5,909 bases of DNA. Source: CAZVTU01 sp964630295. GTDB lineage: Bacteria; Patescibacteriota; Minisyncoccia; Minisyncoccales; RBG-13-42-11. The DNA lies in NCBI GenBank assembly GCA_964630295.1, contig CAZVTU010000035.1, positions 1 to 5,909 of the forward strand. Reading direction: 5' to 3'. Below the pieces are notes generated by a model that saw nothing but the letters and a program-made list of their open reading frames with translations, did no database searches and was not told the DNA's origin. Within the stretch, counting starts at the first letter, position 1, and each line of letters opens with the position of its first letter. The translations under genes were made by a program, and so were the position numbers. Shown here piece after piece: positions 1 through 5,708 of the stretch.

Positions 1-1056
1 TAATTCTTTTTGTTTCTTTGTTAATCTCTTTGGTGTCTTAACAATCAATTCAACATACATGTTACCCCTACCATAACCTGAAAAATGAGGAATGCCCTTA
101 CCAGAAATTCGCAAAATTTTTCCTGATTCAGTACCTGCGGGAACTTTTAGTAAAATCTTTTTTCCTTCTAAAGTTGGTACTTCAATTTCATCTCCCAAAG
201 CAGCTTGAGAAAAAGAAATTTCCCGCTTTATATATATATCGTCTCCCCTTCTTTTAAAGACCGGATGAGGTTTAACAAAAATTCTAATATACAAATCTCC
301 TGATTTTCCTGCTCTTTTTCCTGCATCTCCCTTCCCTGCCACTTTAATTACTTGATTAGTATCTACCCCAGCTGGAATAAATATTTTTACTACTTCCTCT
401 CCTTTTATTCTTCCCTCACCCTTACAAACATTACAAGGTTTCTCTGGCCGAAAACCCTCTCCACCACATTCAGGACAAATAGTGCTTCTGGTAAAAGAAC
501 CAAAAGGCGTACGTTTAATTTGTTGGACTTGACCAGTTCCTCGACAAGAAAAACACTCTTTTACTGAAGTACCTGGTTCAGCTCCGATTCCCTGACAACG
601 AGAACAAGTAATAAATTTTTCTAAAGTAAGTTCTTTTTCTCTCCCTCTTAAAACTTCTTCTAAAGAAAGGGTTAACTCAATTTCAATATCTTTACCCCGC
701 TTTGTTTCTCTTTTTCTACGACCAGTAAATCCTAATCCAAAAAATTCTTCCATCATTTCACTCAAATCACCAAAATCAAACTCAAATCCTTCATTAAATT
801 TTCCCCAATTAAATCCAAAATCAAATCCTGGTCCAAAATCGCTCTTTCCCTCGAAAACTCGACCAAACCGATCATATTGGGCTCGCTTCTCTTTATCAGA
901 CAAAACTTGATAAGCTTCGTTTATCTCTTTAAATTTTTTTTCGTCTCCACCTTTGTCAGGATGATATTTATGAGCCAATTTCCGATAAGCCCGCTTAATT
1001 TCTTCCTCGGAAGCATCACGAGAAACTCCTAGAATTTGATAATAATCCTTGTTCAT
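1..1056 (-). CDS. dnaJ: Chaperone protein DnaJ (Hsp40), 3'-truncated by window edge
   Basis: This is the co-chaperone of DnaK: it binds unfolded protein, delivers it to DnaK and stimulates DnaK ATPase in the cytoplasm. I translated it from the ATG at 1056. It stays open for 352 codons to base 1 without a stop, so only a short C-terminal tail is missing (family length is about 370-380). A J domain (about residues 4-67) carries the HPD motif at 32-34. It is followed by a Gly/Phe-rich stretch (about 68-115). Four zinc-binding CXXCXGXG repeats follow, with cysteines at 151/154, 168/171, 194/197 and 208/211, all intact, and then the C-terminal substrate-binding beta domains. This makes it a type I (class A) DnaJ, not a J-domain fragment protein. 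It starts 17 nt after the dnaK stop with no Shine-Dalgarno sequence visible, and that gap is made of a repeat element. Identification is secure. Confidence 0.97.
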   Translation of the reverse strand, partial: MNKDYYQILGVSRDASEEEIKRAYRKLAHKYHPDKGGDEKKFKEINEAYQVLSDKEKRAQYDRFGRVFEGKSDFGPGFDFGFNWGKFNEGFEFDFGDLSEMMEEFFGLGFTGRRKRETKRGKDIEIELTLSLEEVLRGREKELTLEKFITCSRCQGIGAEPGTSVKECFSCRGTGQVQQIKRTPFGSFTRSTICPECGGEGFRPEKPCNVCKGEGRIKGEEVVKIFIPAGVDTNQVIKVAGKGDAGKRAGKSGDLYIRIFVKPHPVFKRRGDDIYIKREISFSQAALGDEIEVPTLEGKKILLKVPAGTESGKILRISGKGIPHFSGYGRGNMYVELIVKTPKRLTKKQKEL

Positions 1057-1080
1057 AGTTTATAGTTTAAGATTTAGGGT
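1057..1080 (-). repeat. Telomere-like intergenic repeat, copy 1 (dnaK/dnaJ junction)
   Basis: On the minus strand this 24-nt stretch begins ACCCTAAA and ends in TAAACTATAAAC plus one base. It matches the plus-strand stretch at 3435-3458 at 21 of 24 positions, so the two copies are inverted relative to each other and bracket hsp20-dnaK. It fills the whole dnaK-dnaJ gap. It also reaches into dnaK: the CCC codon of the final proline and the TAA stop both lie inside the CCCTAAA unit. The similarity is directly visible. Whether it is a mobile or genome-wide element cannot be judged from one window. Confidence 0.6.
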
Positions 1081-2945
1081 TTTTCTTTGTATTCGCCTTC
1101 TTCGGGTTTTTGCTCATCTCTTCCCTCAGATTTCCTTTCCTGAGTTGTTTTATATAACTCTGCACCGATTTTCTGAATTACTTGGGAAAGTTCTTGGGTT
1201 TTATTTCTAATTTCCTCTATATTATCACTCTCTTTTGTCTTTTTCAATTCTTCGATTTTTTCTTCAATTTCTTTCTTATTTTCAGGAGAAATTTTATCGC
1301 CGGCTTCTCTTAAGGTTTTTTCAGTCGTATAAATTAAATTATCAGCTAAATTTTTTGCCTCAGCTAATTCTTGTCTTTTCTTATCTTCGGCTGCATGTAA
1401 TTCTGCTTCTTTCTTCATTTTCTCTACCTCTTCTTTCGAAAGACCGGTTGATCCTTCGATTCTAATTGATTGAGATTTTCCTGTCGCTTTATCTTTGGCG
1501 GTAACACTCAAAATACCATTAGCATCAATATCAAAGGTTACCTCAATCTGGGGAACTCCCCGGGGGGCCGGAGGAATGCCATCGAGAATAAATCGACCCA
1601 AGGTTTTATTATCGGGAGCCATTGGTCGCTCTCCTTGTAAGACATGAATTTCGACTGAGGTCTGATTGTCAGCCGCCGTTGAGAAAATCTGAGTTTTGGA
1701 AGTAGGAATAGTTGTATTTTTGGGGATTAAAATCGTGTTAACTTGTCCTAAAGTTTCAATTCCTAAAGAAAGAGGGGTAACATCTAAAAGCAAGACGTCT
1801 TTCACTTCACCTTGCAAAATTCCTGCTTGGACAGCTGCTCCGATTGCAACTACTTCATCTGGATTTATTGATTTATTAGGTTCTCTACCAAAAAGTTTTT
1901 TAATTTCTTCCTGAATCTTTGGCATTCTTGTTTGACCCCCAACCAAAACAATCTCATCAATATCTTTAGGAGTAAGTTTCGCTTCTTTAATGGTTTGATT
2001 AACTAATTCAATTGATTTCGAAATGTAATCTGAAACTAAATCCTCTAATTTAGCTCGGGTCAGCTTATAATAAAGATGTTTAGGACCAGCCGCATCAGAA
2101 GTAATAAATGGTAAATTAATCTCTGTTTCCAAGGTAGTTGATAATTCAATCTTAGCTTTTTCAGCTGCTTCTTTAATTCGTTGTAAAGCCAGAGGGTCTT
2201 TTGATAAATCAATTCCTTGATCTTTTTTGAATTCATCCACTAGCCAATCCATAATTCTTCGATCAAAATCGTCTCCTCCCAAATGGGTATCTCCCCCCGT
2301 AGCTTTCACTTCTACCGTATCTTCAGCTACATCTAAAATAGAAATATCAAAAGTTCCTCCTCCAAAATCGTAGACAACAATTTTCTTTTCTCCTTTTTTA
2401 GTTAAACCATAAGCTAAGGCGGCAGCCGTTGGTTCGTTTATTACTCGCTTAACATCAAAACCAGCAATTTCACCGGCCACTTTGGTGGCTTTCCTTTGAC
2501 TGTCATCAAAATAAGCCGGGCAAGTAATAATGGCTTCAGTAATTTTTTCACCTAATTTCTCCTCAGCATCTTGCTTTAATTTTTGTAAAATCATTGCTGA
2601 AATTTCGGGTGGTGTATACCATCTATCACCCATTTTAACTTCCACTCCCCCATCTTGTCTCTCTCTAATTTCATAAGGTAAGAGTTTTTTGTCTCTTTGT
2701 ACTTCTGGATCAGAAAAACGTCTACCGATTAACCTTTTAATCGAAAAGATAGTATTTTTAGGATTAGTTATCTGTTGTCGTCTTGCTAAAATACCAACTA
2801 ATCTCTCACCAGTCTTGGTCAAAGCAACAATGGAAGGGGTGGTTCTCCCCCCTTCTTTATTTTCAATAATTTTTGGTTCCCCAGCCTCCACCACAGCCAT
2901 AGCTGAAAAAGTGGTACCGAGGTCAATACCTAAGATTTTTGGCAT
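1074..2945 (-). CDS. dnaK: Molecular chaperone DnaK (Hsp70)
   Basis: ATP-dependent Hsp70 chaperone of the cytoplasm that binds exposed hydrophobic peptide segments in cycles driven by DnaJ (hydrolysis) and GrpE (nucleotide exchange). The 623 residues cover the full family architecture (E. coli DnaK has 638). The phosphate-1 motif GIDLGTT is at 6-12. Lys70 matches the catalytic lysine of E. coli DnaK, and [12 protein letters not shown] is at 169-180. The phosphate-2 motif DFGGGTFD is at 193-200, with Thr198 in the autophosphorylation position. The adenosine motif [11 protein letters not shown] comes later in the ATPase domain. The interdomain linker VLLLD is at 384-388, followed by the beta-sandwich substrate domain and a charged helical lid ending in a Lys/Glu-rich tail. 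The nucleotide domain has the insert around 74-95 ([12 protein letters not shown] and on) that Firmicutes DnaK lacks. The gene lies 25 nt after hsp20, and no Shine-Dalgarno sequence precedes its ATG. Confidence 0.99.
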   Translation of the reverse strand: MPKILGIDLGTTFSAMAVVEAGEPKIIENKEGGRTTPSIVALTKTGERLVGILARRQQITNPKNTIFSIKRLIGRRFSDPEVQRDKKLLPYEIRERQDGGVEVKMGDRWYTPPEISAMILQKLKQDAEEKLGEKITEAIITCPAYFDDSQRKATKVAGEIAGFDVKRVINEPTAAALAYGLTKKGEKKIVVYDFGGGTFDISILDVAEDTVEVKATGGDTHLGGDDFDRRIMDWLVDEFKKDQGIDLSKDPLALQRIKEAAEKAKIELSTTLETEINLPFITSDAAGPKHLYYKLTRAKLEDLVSDYISKSIELVNQTIKEAKLTPKDIDEIVLVGGQTRMPKIQEEIKKLFGREPNKSINPDEVVAIGAAVQAGILQGEVKDVLLLDVTPLSLGIETLGQVNTILIPKNTTIPTSKTQIFSTAADNQTSVEIHVLQGERPMAPDNKTLGRFILDGIPPAPRGVPQIEVTFDIDANGILSVTAKDKATGKSQSIRIEGSTGLSKEEVEKMKKEAELHAAEDKKRQELAEAKNLADNLIYTTEKTLREAGDKISPENKKEIEEKIEELKKTKESDNIEEIRNKTQELSQVIQKIGAELYKTTQERKSEGRDEQKPEEGEYKEKP

Positions 2946-2970
2946 AGTTTTTATCTAAAAAATTTCAAAA

Positions 2971-3426
2971 TTAAGCTGTCTTAGCTCCTTTAACCTTTAC
3001 CTTTACTCCTTTTTTCTTTTCTTTTTTGGGTTTGACTTTAGGAATGACCACTTTTAATATTCCTTCTTGATAATTAGCTTCTGCTTTATCTCCTTGAACT
3101 TCTACCGGTAAGGGAACTGCTCTTTTATAATACCCTTTGCTAATCTCTTTTCGATAATACCCCTTTTTCTTTTCTTCCTTCTTTTCTTCTTTCTTTGCTT
3201 CTATTTTCAAAATATTATCTTTCACCTCAATTTCAATGTTTTTAGGATCCACACCGGGCAACTCTACTTCAGTTATTACATTACCATTATCTTCATAAAT
3301 ATCCATTTTTGGTGCTCGGAAAGCAGGTAATCTAGGAAACCATCGCTCTCCCCACTCTGGCCATTCCTCCTCAAACCACCTTTCTAAATCCCAGAACGGT
3401 CTGTATGGTATTAAAGGCATATGCAC
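2971..3426 (-). CDS. Small heat-shock protein, Hsp20/alpha-crystallin family
   Basis: An ATP-independent holdase that captures unfolding proteins in the cytoplasm and passes them to the DnaK system. The 151 residues divide into three parts. An aromatic, Trp-rich N-terminal arm (1-38) has Trp at 12, 17, 22, 25 and 29. The alpha-crystallin domain (about 39-130) has the ELPGVDPKNIEIEV segment (55-68) and the family signature GILKVVIPK (122-130). A Lys-rich tail follows, where V141-K-V143 could serve as the I/V-x-I/V anchor. A highly charged Lys/Glu run sits at 78-88 within the domain. Two in-frame starts are possible: GTG at 3426 (given here) and ATG at 3420, two codons later. The GTG is better placed relative to the GGTGAT site upstream. 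Its place between grpE and dnaK is unusual and suggests co-expression with the Hsp70 machine. The family is certain; the exact start is not. Confidence 0.95.
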   Translation of the reverse strand: MHMPLIPYRPFWDLERWFEEEWPEWGERWFPRLPAFRAPKMDIYEDNGNVITEVELPGVDPKNIEIEVKDNILKIEAKKEEKKEEKKKGYYRKEISKGYYKRAVPLPVEVQGDKAEANYQEGILKVVIPKVKPKKEKKKGVKVKVKGAKTA

Positions 3427-3431
3427 TTTGC

Positions 3432-3438
3432 ATCACCC
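3432..3438 (-). promoter_or_regulatory. Shine-Dalgarno-like site of hsp20
   Basis: The minus strand reads GGGTGAT here. GGTGAT can pair with the standard 16S 3' end, matching the GGTGAT part of AGGAGGTGAT. Counted from the last aligned G (3436), it lies 9 nt before the GTG at 3426 and 15 nt before the ATG at 3420, so it favours the GTG start. Its GGG (3436-3438) is also the closing base of the hairpin at 3436-3472. None of the other heat-shock genes here has a comparable site. Confidence 0.5.
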
Positions 3439-3458
3439 TAAACCGTAAACTATAAACG
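3435..3458 (+). repeat. Telomere-like intergenic repeat, copy 2 (grpE/hsp20 gap)
   Basis: On the plus strand this begins ACCCTAAAC and ends TAAACTATAAACG. It agrees at 21 of 24 positions with the minus-strand reading of 1057-1080; the three differences are at aligned positions 9, 11 and 24. It is followed by a degraded reverse copy with TTTAGGG, which makes the local hairpin. The orientation is opposite to copy 1. Confidence 0.6.
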
Positions 3459-3472
3459 TTTAAAGTTTAGGG
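3436..3472 (-). repeat. Imperfect inverted repeat / stem-loop before hsp20 (candidate RNA thermometer)
   Basis: Two 15-nt arms (3436-3450 and 3458-3472) flank a 7-nt loop. In the minus-strand mRNA they form 13 Watson-Crick pairs, one U-G wobble (3464 with 3444) and one U-C mismatch (3463 with 3445). The base of the stem is three G-C pairs, and these occupy the GGG of the Shine-Dalgarno-like site of hsp20. No run of U follows, so it does not look like an intrinsic terminator. The pairing is seen in the sequence; the thermometer role is inference, prompted by RNA thermometers being known upstream of small heat-shock genes in other bacteria. It may instead be only a byproduct of the repeat. Confidence 0.55.
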
Positions 3473-3483
3473 TTTAAGGTTAG

Positions 3484-3975
3484 TTATTTGGCGACCTTTA
3501 CTTTGGCAGGTCTTAATAACCTACCATTTATTATATAACCTTTTTGGGTTATTTCTAAAATTATTCCTGGTTCAATCCCTTCTTTTTCGGTTGTTTCCAC
3601 CGCTTCTTGATAGTTTGGATCGAATTTATCTCCAACTTTAATTTTAAGTTCTTCAACTCCCTCCCTCTTCAAAAGATCAATGATCTGATTTTTTATCTGT
3701 AAAATTCCTTTAACATTCTCATTTTTTTTAATATCTTCTGGCAACTTCGTTTCAATTAAGTAAAAATTGTCTAAAATGGGTAATATTTTAAAGATTAACT
3801 CTTCGTTAGTATACTTTAGAATTTCTTCAATTCGTTCTCGTTCTTCTTTTTTATAATTTAGAAAATCAGCTCTTGCTCTCTGCCAACCAGTTAAATATTC
3901 TGATTTTTGTTTTTGGCAAATTTCCAATTCTTTTTTTAATTCTTCTAAATTTAACTTTTTTTTATCTTCGGTCAT
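3484..3975 (-). CDS. grpE: Nucleotide exchange factor GrpE
   Basis: Dimeric cytoplasmic cofactor that releases ADP from DnaK and so resets the chaperone cycle. The 163 residues are a little shorter than the 190-200 common in the family, mostly at the N-terminus. A charged coiled-coil helix (about 8-58) contains the WQRARADFLNYKK segment (31-43), which is the typical dimer-helix signature. A four-helix region includes PILDNF (66-71). The C-terminal beta wing that contacts DnaK has GDKFDP (115-120), EAV (124-126) and the closing GYIINGRLLRPAKVKV (146-161). The ATG lies 2 nt after the hrcA stop, so translation is probably coupled; only a weak purine stretch precedes it. hsp20 follows after 57 nt. 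Identification is secure. Confidence 0.97.
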   Translation of the reverse strand: MTEDKKKLNLEELKKELEICQKQKSEYLTGWQRARADFLNYKKEERERIEEILKYTNEELIFKILPILDNFYLIETKLPEDIKKNENVKGILQIKNQIIDLLKREGVEELKIKVGDKFDPNYQEAVETTEKEGIEPGIILEITQKGYIINGRLLRPAKVKVAK

Positions 3976-3977
3976 AA

Positions 3978-4691
3978 CTAATCTAAATTCTCTATTAATT
4001 TTATTATAGAACTCAAGGAACTAATATTTTTTTCATAGGTCATTCTCTTAGGTCCTAAAAGAGCAAGAACTCCTTCATCTGTTTCAGGAAAATAACACTT
4101 GGAAAGAATTATACTAAAATCCCGAGCTTTAAAAAATGGGTTCTCCTTCCCAATAAATATCTTTATTCCTGAATTAATTTTAAGATTTTCAATTTCTTCC
4201 TCAAAAACTTTAAGAAGGTTTGTGAAATTAGAAATTAATTTTGTTTCTTGAAATTCTGGCTCTTTTAAAAGTTCCTCCCAACCCTCTTTCAATAAGATTT
4301 TTTCTTTAAATAAGTAACCGATGGCTAAGTTGGAAGAAATAGAAGCTAAATTTTTAGTCAATGATTGAAGAAATTTTATTGTATCTTTTATCTCTTCTAT
4401 CTCTTCATCGGTTGTCCATAAATCAATATTTTCATTAGTCAAATTTTTCTCTAACAACTCATTTACATAAAAACGATAACCCTTATCAGTAGGAATTCTT
4501 CCTGCCGAAGTATGAGGTTGGGTAATTAAGCCGGCTGAAGTTAATTTTTGCATCTCAATTCTAATAGTAGCGGGACGAATACCAAAATCGTATTTTTCTT
4601 CTAATAAAGAAGAACTTACTGGCTCAGCCGAGTCAATATGTTCTTCAATAATCTTATTTAAAATTCTTTTTTGTCTTTCAGTCAGGGTCAT
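3978..4691 (-). CDS. hrcA: Heat-inducible transcription repressor HrcA, short form
   Basis: Repressor of class I heat-shock genes that binds CIRCE operators and, in the known systems, depends on chaperonin GroEL for activity. The N-terminal winged helix-turn-helix (about 1-77) is very well kept: LTERQKRIL (3-11), the recognition segment ATIR (41-44), then PHTSAGRIPTDKGYRFYV (59-76). Where most HrcA proteins I know have Asn after ATIR, this one has Ile45. The C-terminal end also matches the family, with FIGKEN, a segment around DFSIILSKCY, and GPKRMTY (213-219). The total of 237 residues is about 100 below the usual 340 or so, and the loss is in the middle GAF-like/dimerisation region, so this is a compact form and not a truncation. 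A CIRCE site and promoter sit directly upstream, which supports autoregulation. No Shine-Dalgarno sequence is present, and the transcript may be leaderless. Confidence 0.95.
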   Translation of the reverse strand: MTLTERQKRILNKIIEEHIDSAEPVSSSLLEEKYDFGIRPATIRIEMQKLTSAGLITQPHTSAGRIPTDKGYRFYVNELLEKNLTNENIDLWTTDEEIEEIKDTIKFLQSLTKNLASISSNLAIGYLFKEKILLKEGWEELLKEPEFQETKLISNFTNLLKVFEEEIENLKINSGIKIFIGKENPFFKARDFSIILSKCYFPETDEGVLALLGPKRMTYEKNISSLSSIIKLIENLD

Positions 4692-4697
4692 ATAATA

Positions 4698-4726
4698 ATG
4701 ATAATAAATTAGCAGTCGCTTGTCAA
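4698..4726 (-). promoter_or_regulatory. Sigma-70-type promoter of the heat-shock operon
   Basis: On the minus strand a perfect -35 box TTGACA (4726-4721) is separated by exactly 17 bp from TATCAT (4703-4698), five of six matches to TATAAT. Counting from the -10 box, the start site falls at 4691, the A of the hrcA ATG. The -35 box lies wholly inside the CIRCE spacer, so bound HrcA would block polymerase directly. The match is visible by eye; activity and start site are inferred. Confidence 0.8.
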
Positions 4727-4735
4727 GAGTGATAA
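4709..4735. promoter_or_regulatory. CIRCE operator (HrcA binding site)
   Basis: TTAGCAGTC, a 9-bp spacer, then GAGTGATAA. The consensus CIRCE is TTAGCACTC-N9-GAGTGCTAA, so each arm has a single mismatch (4715 and 4732) and the spacer length is exact. It lies 17 bp upstream of hrcA and overlaps the -35 box of the operon promoter. I found no second copy before hsp20, dnaK or corA, so the whole cluster seems to be governed from this one site. Confidence 0.93.
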
Positions 4736-4773
4736 TCCAAAGCTGTCATTAGGTATTTTCTTTTTTTGTATTA

Positions 4774-4782
4774 TGTTAAAAT
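4774..4782 (+). promoter_or_regulatory. Possible extended -10 promoter of corA
   Basis: TGTTAAAAT fits the extended -10 pattern TGnTATAAT with one mismatch in the hexamer. No convincing -35 box lies 16-18 bp upstream, as expected for extended -10 promoters. The start site would be near 4789, only about 2 nt before the corA ATG. In sequence this AT-rich such motifs arise easily by chance, so this is a weak call. Confidence 0.4.
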
Positions 4783-4790
4783 AATAAAAT

Positions 4791-5705
4791 ATGATAAATA
4801 TAATTCGGTATAAAAATACAACTTGGATAGATATCATTAAACCAACAAAAGAGGATATTAAATATCTTAAAGATAATTTTAAGTTTCATCCAGTGGTTTT
4901 AAATGAAATTATTCCTCCTAGTTATTTCCCAAAAGTCAAAAACTATCGTTCATATCTTTTTCAAGTTTTTTACTACCCAGTTTACAATAAGATAACTCGG
5001 GAAACCGATCCTCGAGAATTAGACATCTTAGTCACCAAAGATACTTTAATCACTGTTCATTATCAAACTATTTTACCGCTTAAGGCTCTTTGGGACCGTT
5101 GTAATCTTTATGATACAGAAAAGAAAAAATATTTTACTCAAGGCAGTGGATTTCTGCTTTTTAATCTTTTAAGTAAAATTTTTGATCAATGTCTTCTTAA
5201 ACTTAACCGAATTGATCGGCGAATAGAATTTATCGAAAAAGAGATATTCCAAGGCCGAGAAAGAAAAATGGTAGAAGAGATTTCCATTGTAAAAAGAGAT
5301 ATTATCGATTTTTATCGAATAATTGAACCTCAGAAGTCAATTGTTGAATCCTTAGTTTTTGAAGGAGAAAAGTTTTGGGGAGAAGAAATCGTCCCTTATT
5401 TCTCCGATCTCTTAAGTTCTTTTGGTCTTATCTGGAATCAGTTAAAAAATTACCGAGAAACCATTGAAGCTCTCCAACAAACTAATGATTCTCTGTTAAC
5501 AACAAAGATTAACGATATCATTAAAGTTTTAACTATTTTTTCGGTTATTGTTTTCCCTCTAACGCTATTAGCTTCTATTTTTGGAATGAACACAAAATTT
5601 CTTCCTTTTGTAGGGTGGCCGGGCGACTTCTGGATAATTTTAGGAATAATGCTTCTCGGGGTAATTGTAATGATAATCTATTTTCGTAAAAGAAGGTGGA
5701 TTTAA
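4791..5705 (+). CDS. corA: CorA family divalent-cation (Mg2+/Co2+) transport protein
   Basis: Pentameric inner-membrane channel taking up Mg2+ and possibly Co2+ or Ni2+. Of the 304 residues, the first 240 or so form the soluble funnel domain (alpha/beta part, then long helices) and the last 60 hold two membrane segments, about 246-264 and 280-298. The family signature GMN is at 265-267, directly after the first segment, as required for the selectivity loop. The tail RKRRW (299-303) is strongly basic and would lie in the cytoplasm. The usual MPEL-like loop after GMN is absent; this protein has TKFLPFVGWPGD (268-279) instead. It is divergent from the heat-shock operon, with 99 bp between start codons. 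No Shine-Dalgarno sequence precedes the ATG. The ion carried cannot be read from sequence, and the related efflux-type subgroup (ZntB-like) cannot be fully excluded. The corA symbol denotes family membership. Confidence 0.93.
   Translation: MINIIRYKNTTWIDIIKPTKEDIKYLKDNFKFHPVVLNEIIPPSYFPKVKNYRSYLFQVFYYPVYNKITRETDPRELDILVTKDTLITVHYQTILPLKALWDRCNLYDTEKKKYFTQGSGFLLFNLLSKIFDQCLLKLNRIDRRIEFIEKEIFQGRERKMVEEISIVKRDIIDFYRIIEPQKSIVESLVFEGEKFWGEEIVPYFSDLLSSFGLIWNQLKNYRETIEALQQTNDSLLTTKINDIIKVLTIFSVIVFPLTLLASIFGMNTKFLPFVGWPGDFWIILGIMLLGVIVMIIYFRKRRWI
5693..5700 (+). promoter_or_regulatory. Ribosome binding site for the gene starting at 5709
   Basis: AAGGTGGA lies inside the last codons of corA, 8 nt before the ATG at 5709. 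It is the clearest Shine-Dalgarno sequence in the window and supports that start. It also shows that this organism does use Shine-Dalgarno pairing, at least for a gene internal to an operon. Confidence 0.6.
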
Positions 5706-5708
5706 AAT

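Noticed and set aside
352..567. Plus-strand open frame of 71 codons inside dnaJ
   Set aside because: It lies antisense to the conserved zinc-finger region of dnaJ, has a low-complexity translation and no recognisable domain.
1235..2958. Three plus-strand open frames (72-89 codons) antisense to dnaK
   Set aside because: All are shadows of the intact dnaK coding frame, with no ribosome binding site or family resemblance.
3436..3472. The inverted repeat as an intrinsic terminator between grpE and hsp20
   Set aside because: On the minus strand the stem is followed by UGAUGCAAAG, with no run of U, and on the plus strand by ttaaggttag. The stem is also AT-rich, with G-C pairs only at its ends.
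3449..3477. A possible internal promoter before hsp20 on the minus strand (TATAGT at 3454-3449)
   Set aside because: The -10 match is fair, but the best -35 candidate at 17 bp (3477-3472) matches only three of six bases, and the TATAGT arises from the AT-rich repeat itself. A CIRCE-controlled upstream promoter already explains expression.
1057..3480. CCCTAAA/TTTAGGG motifs as a eukaryotic telomere or a CRISPR array
   Set aside because: The units are not in tandem, and there are no regular spacers. All surrounding genes are bacterial chaperone genes.
4741..4773. A riboswitch (for example a Mg2+ sensor) upstream of corA
   Set aside because: The space between the CIRCE site and the corA ATG is only about 55 bp, AT-rich, with no stable stem, and the likely start site is next to the ATG.
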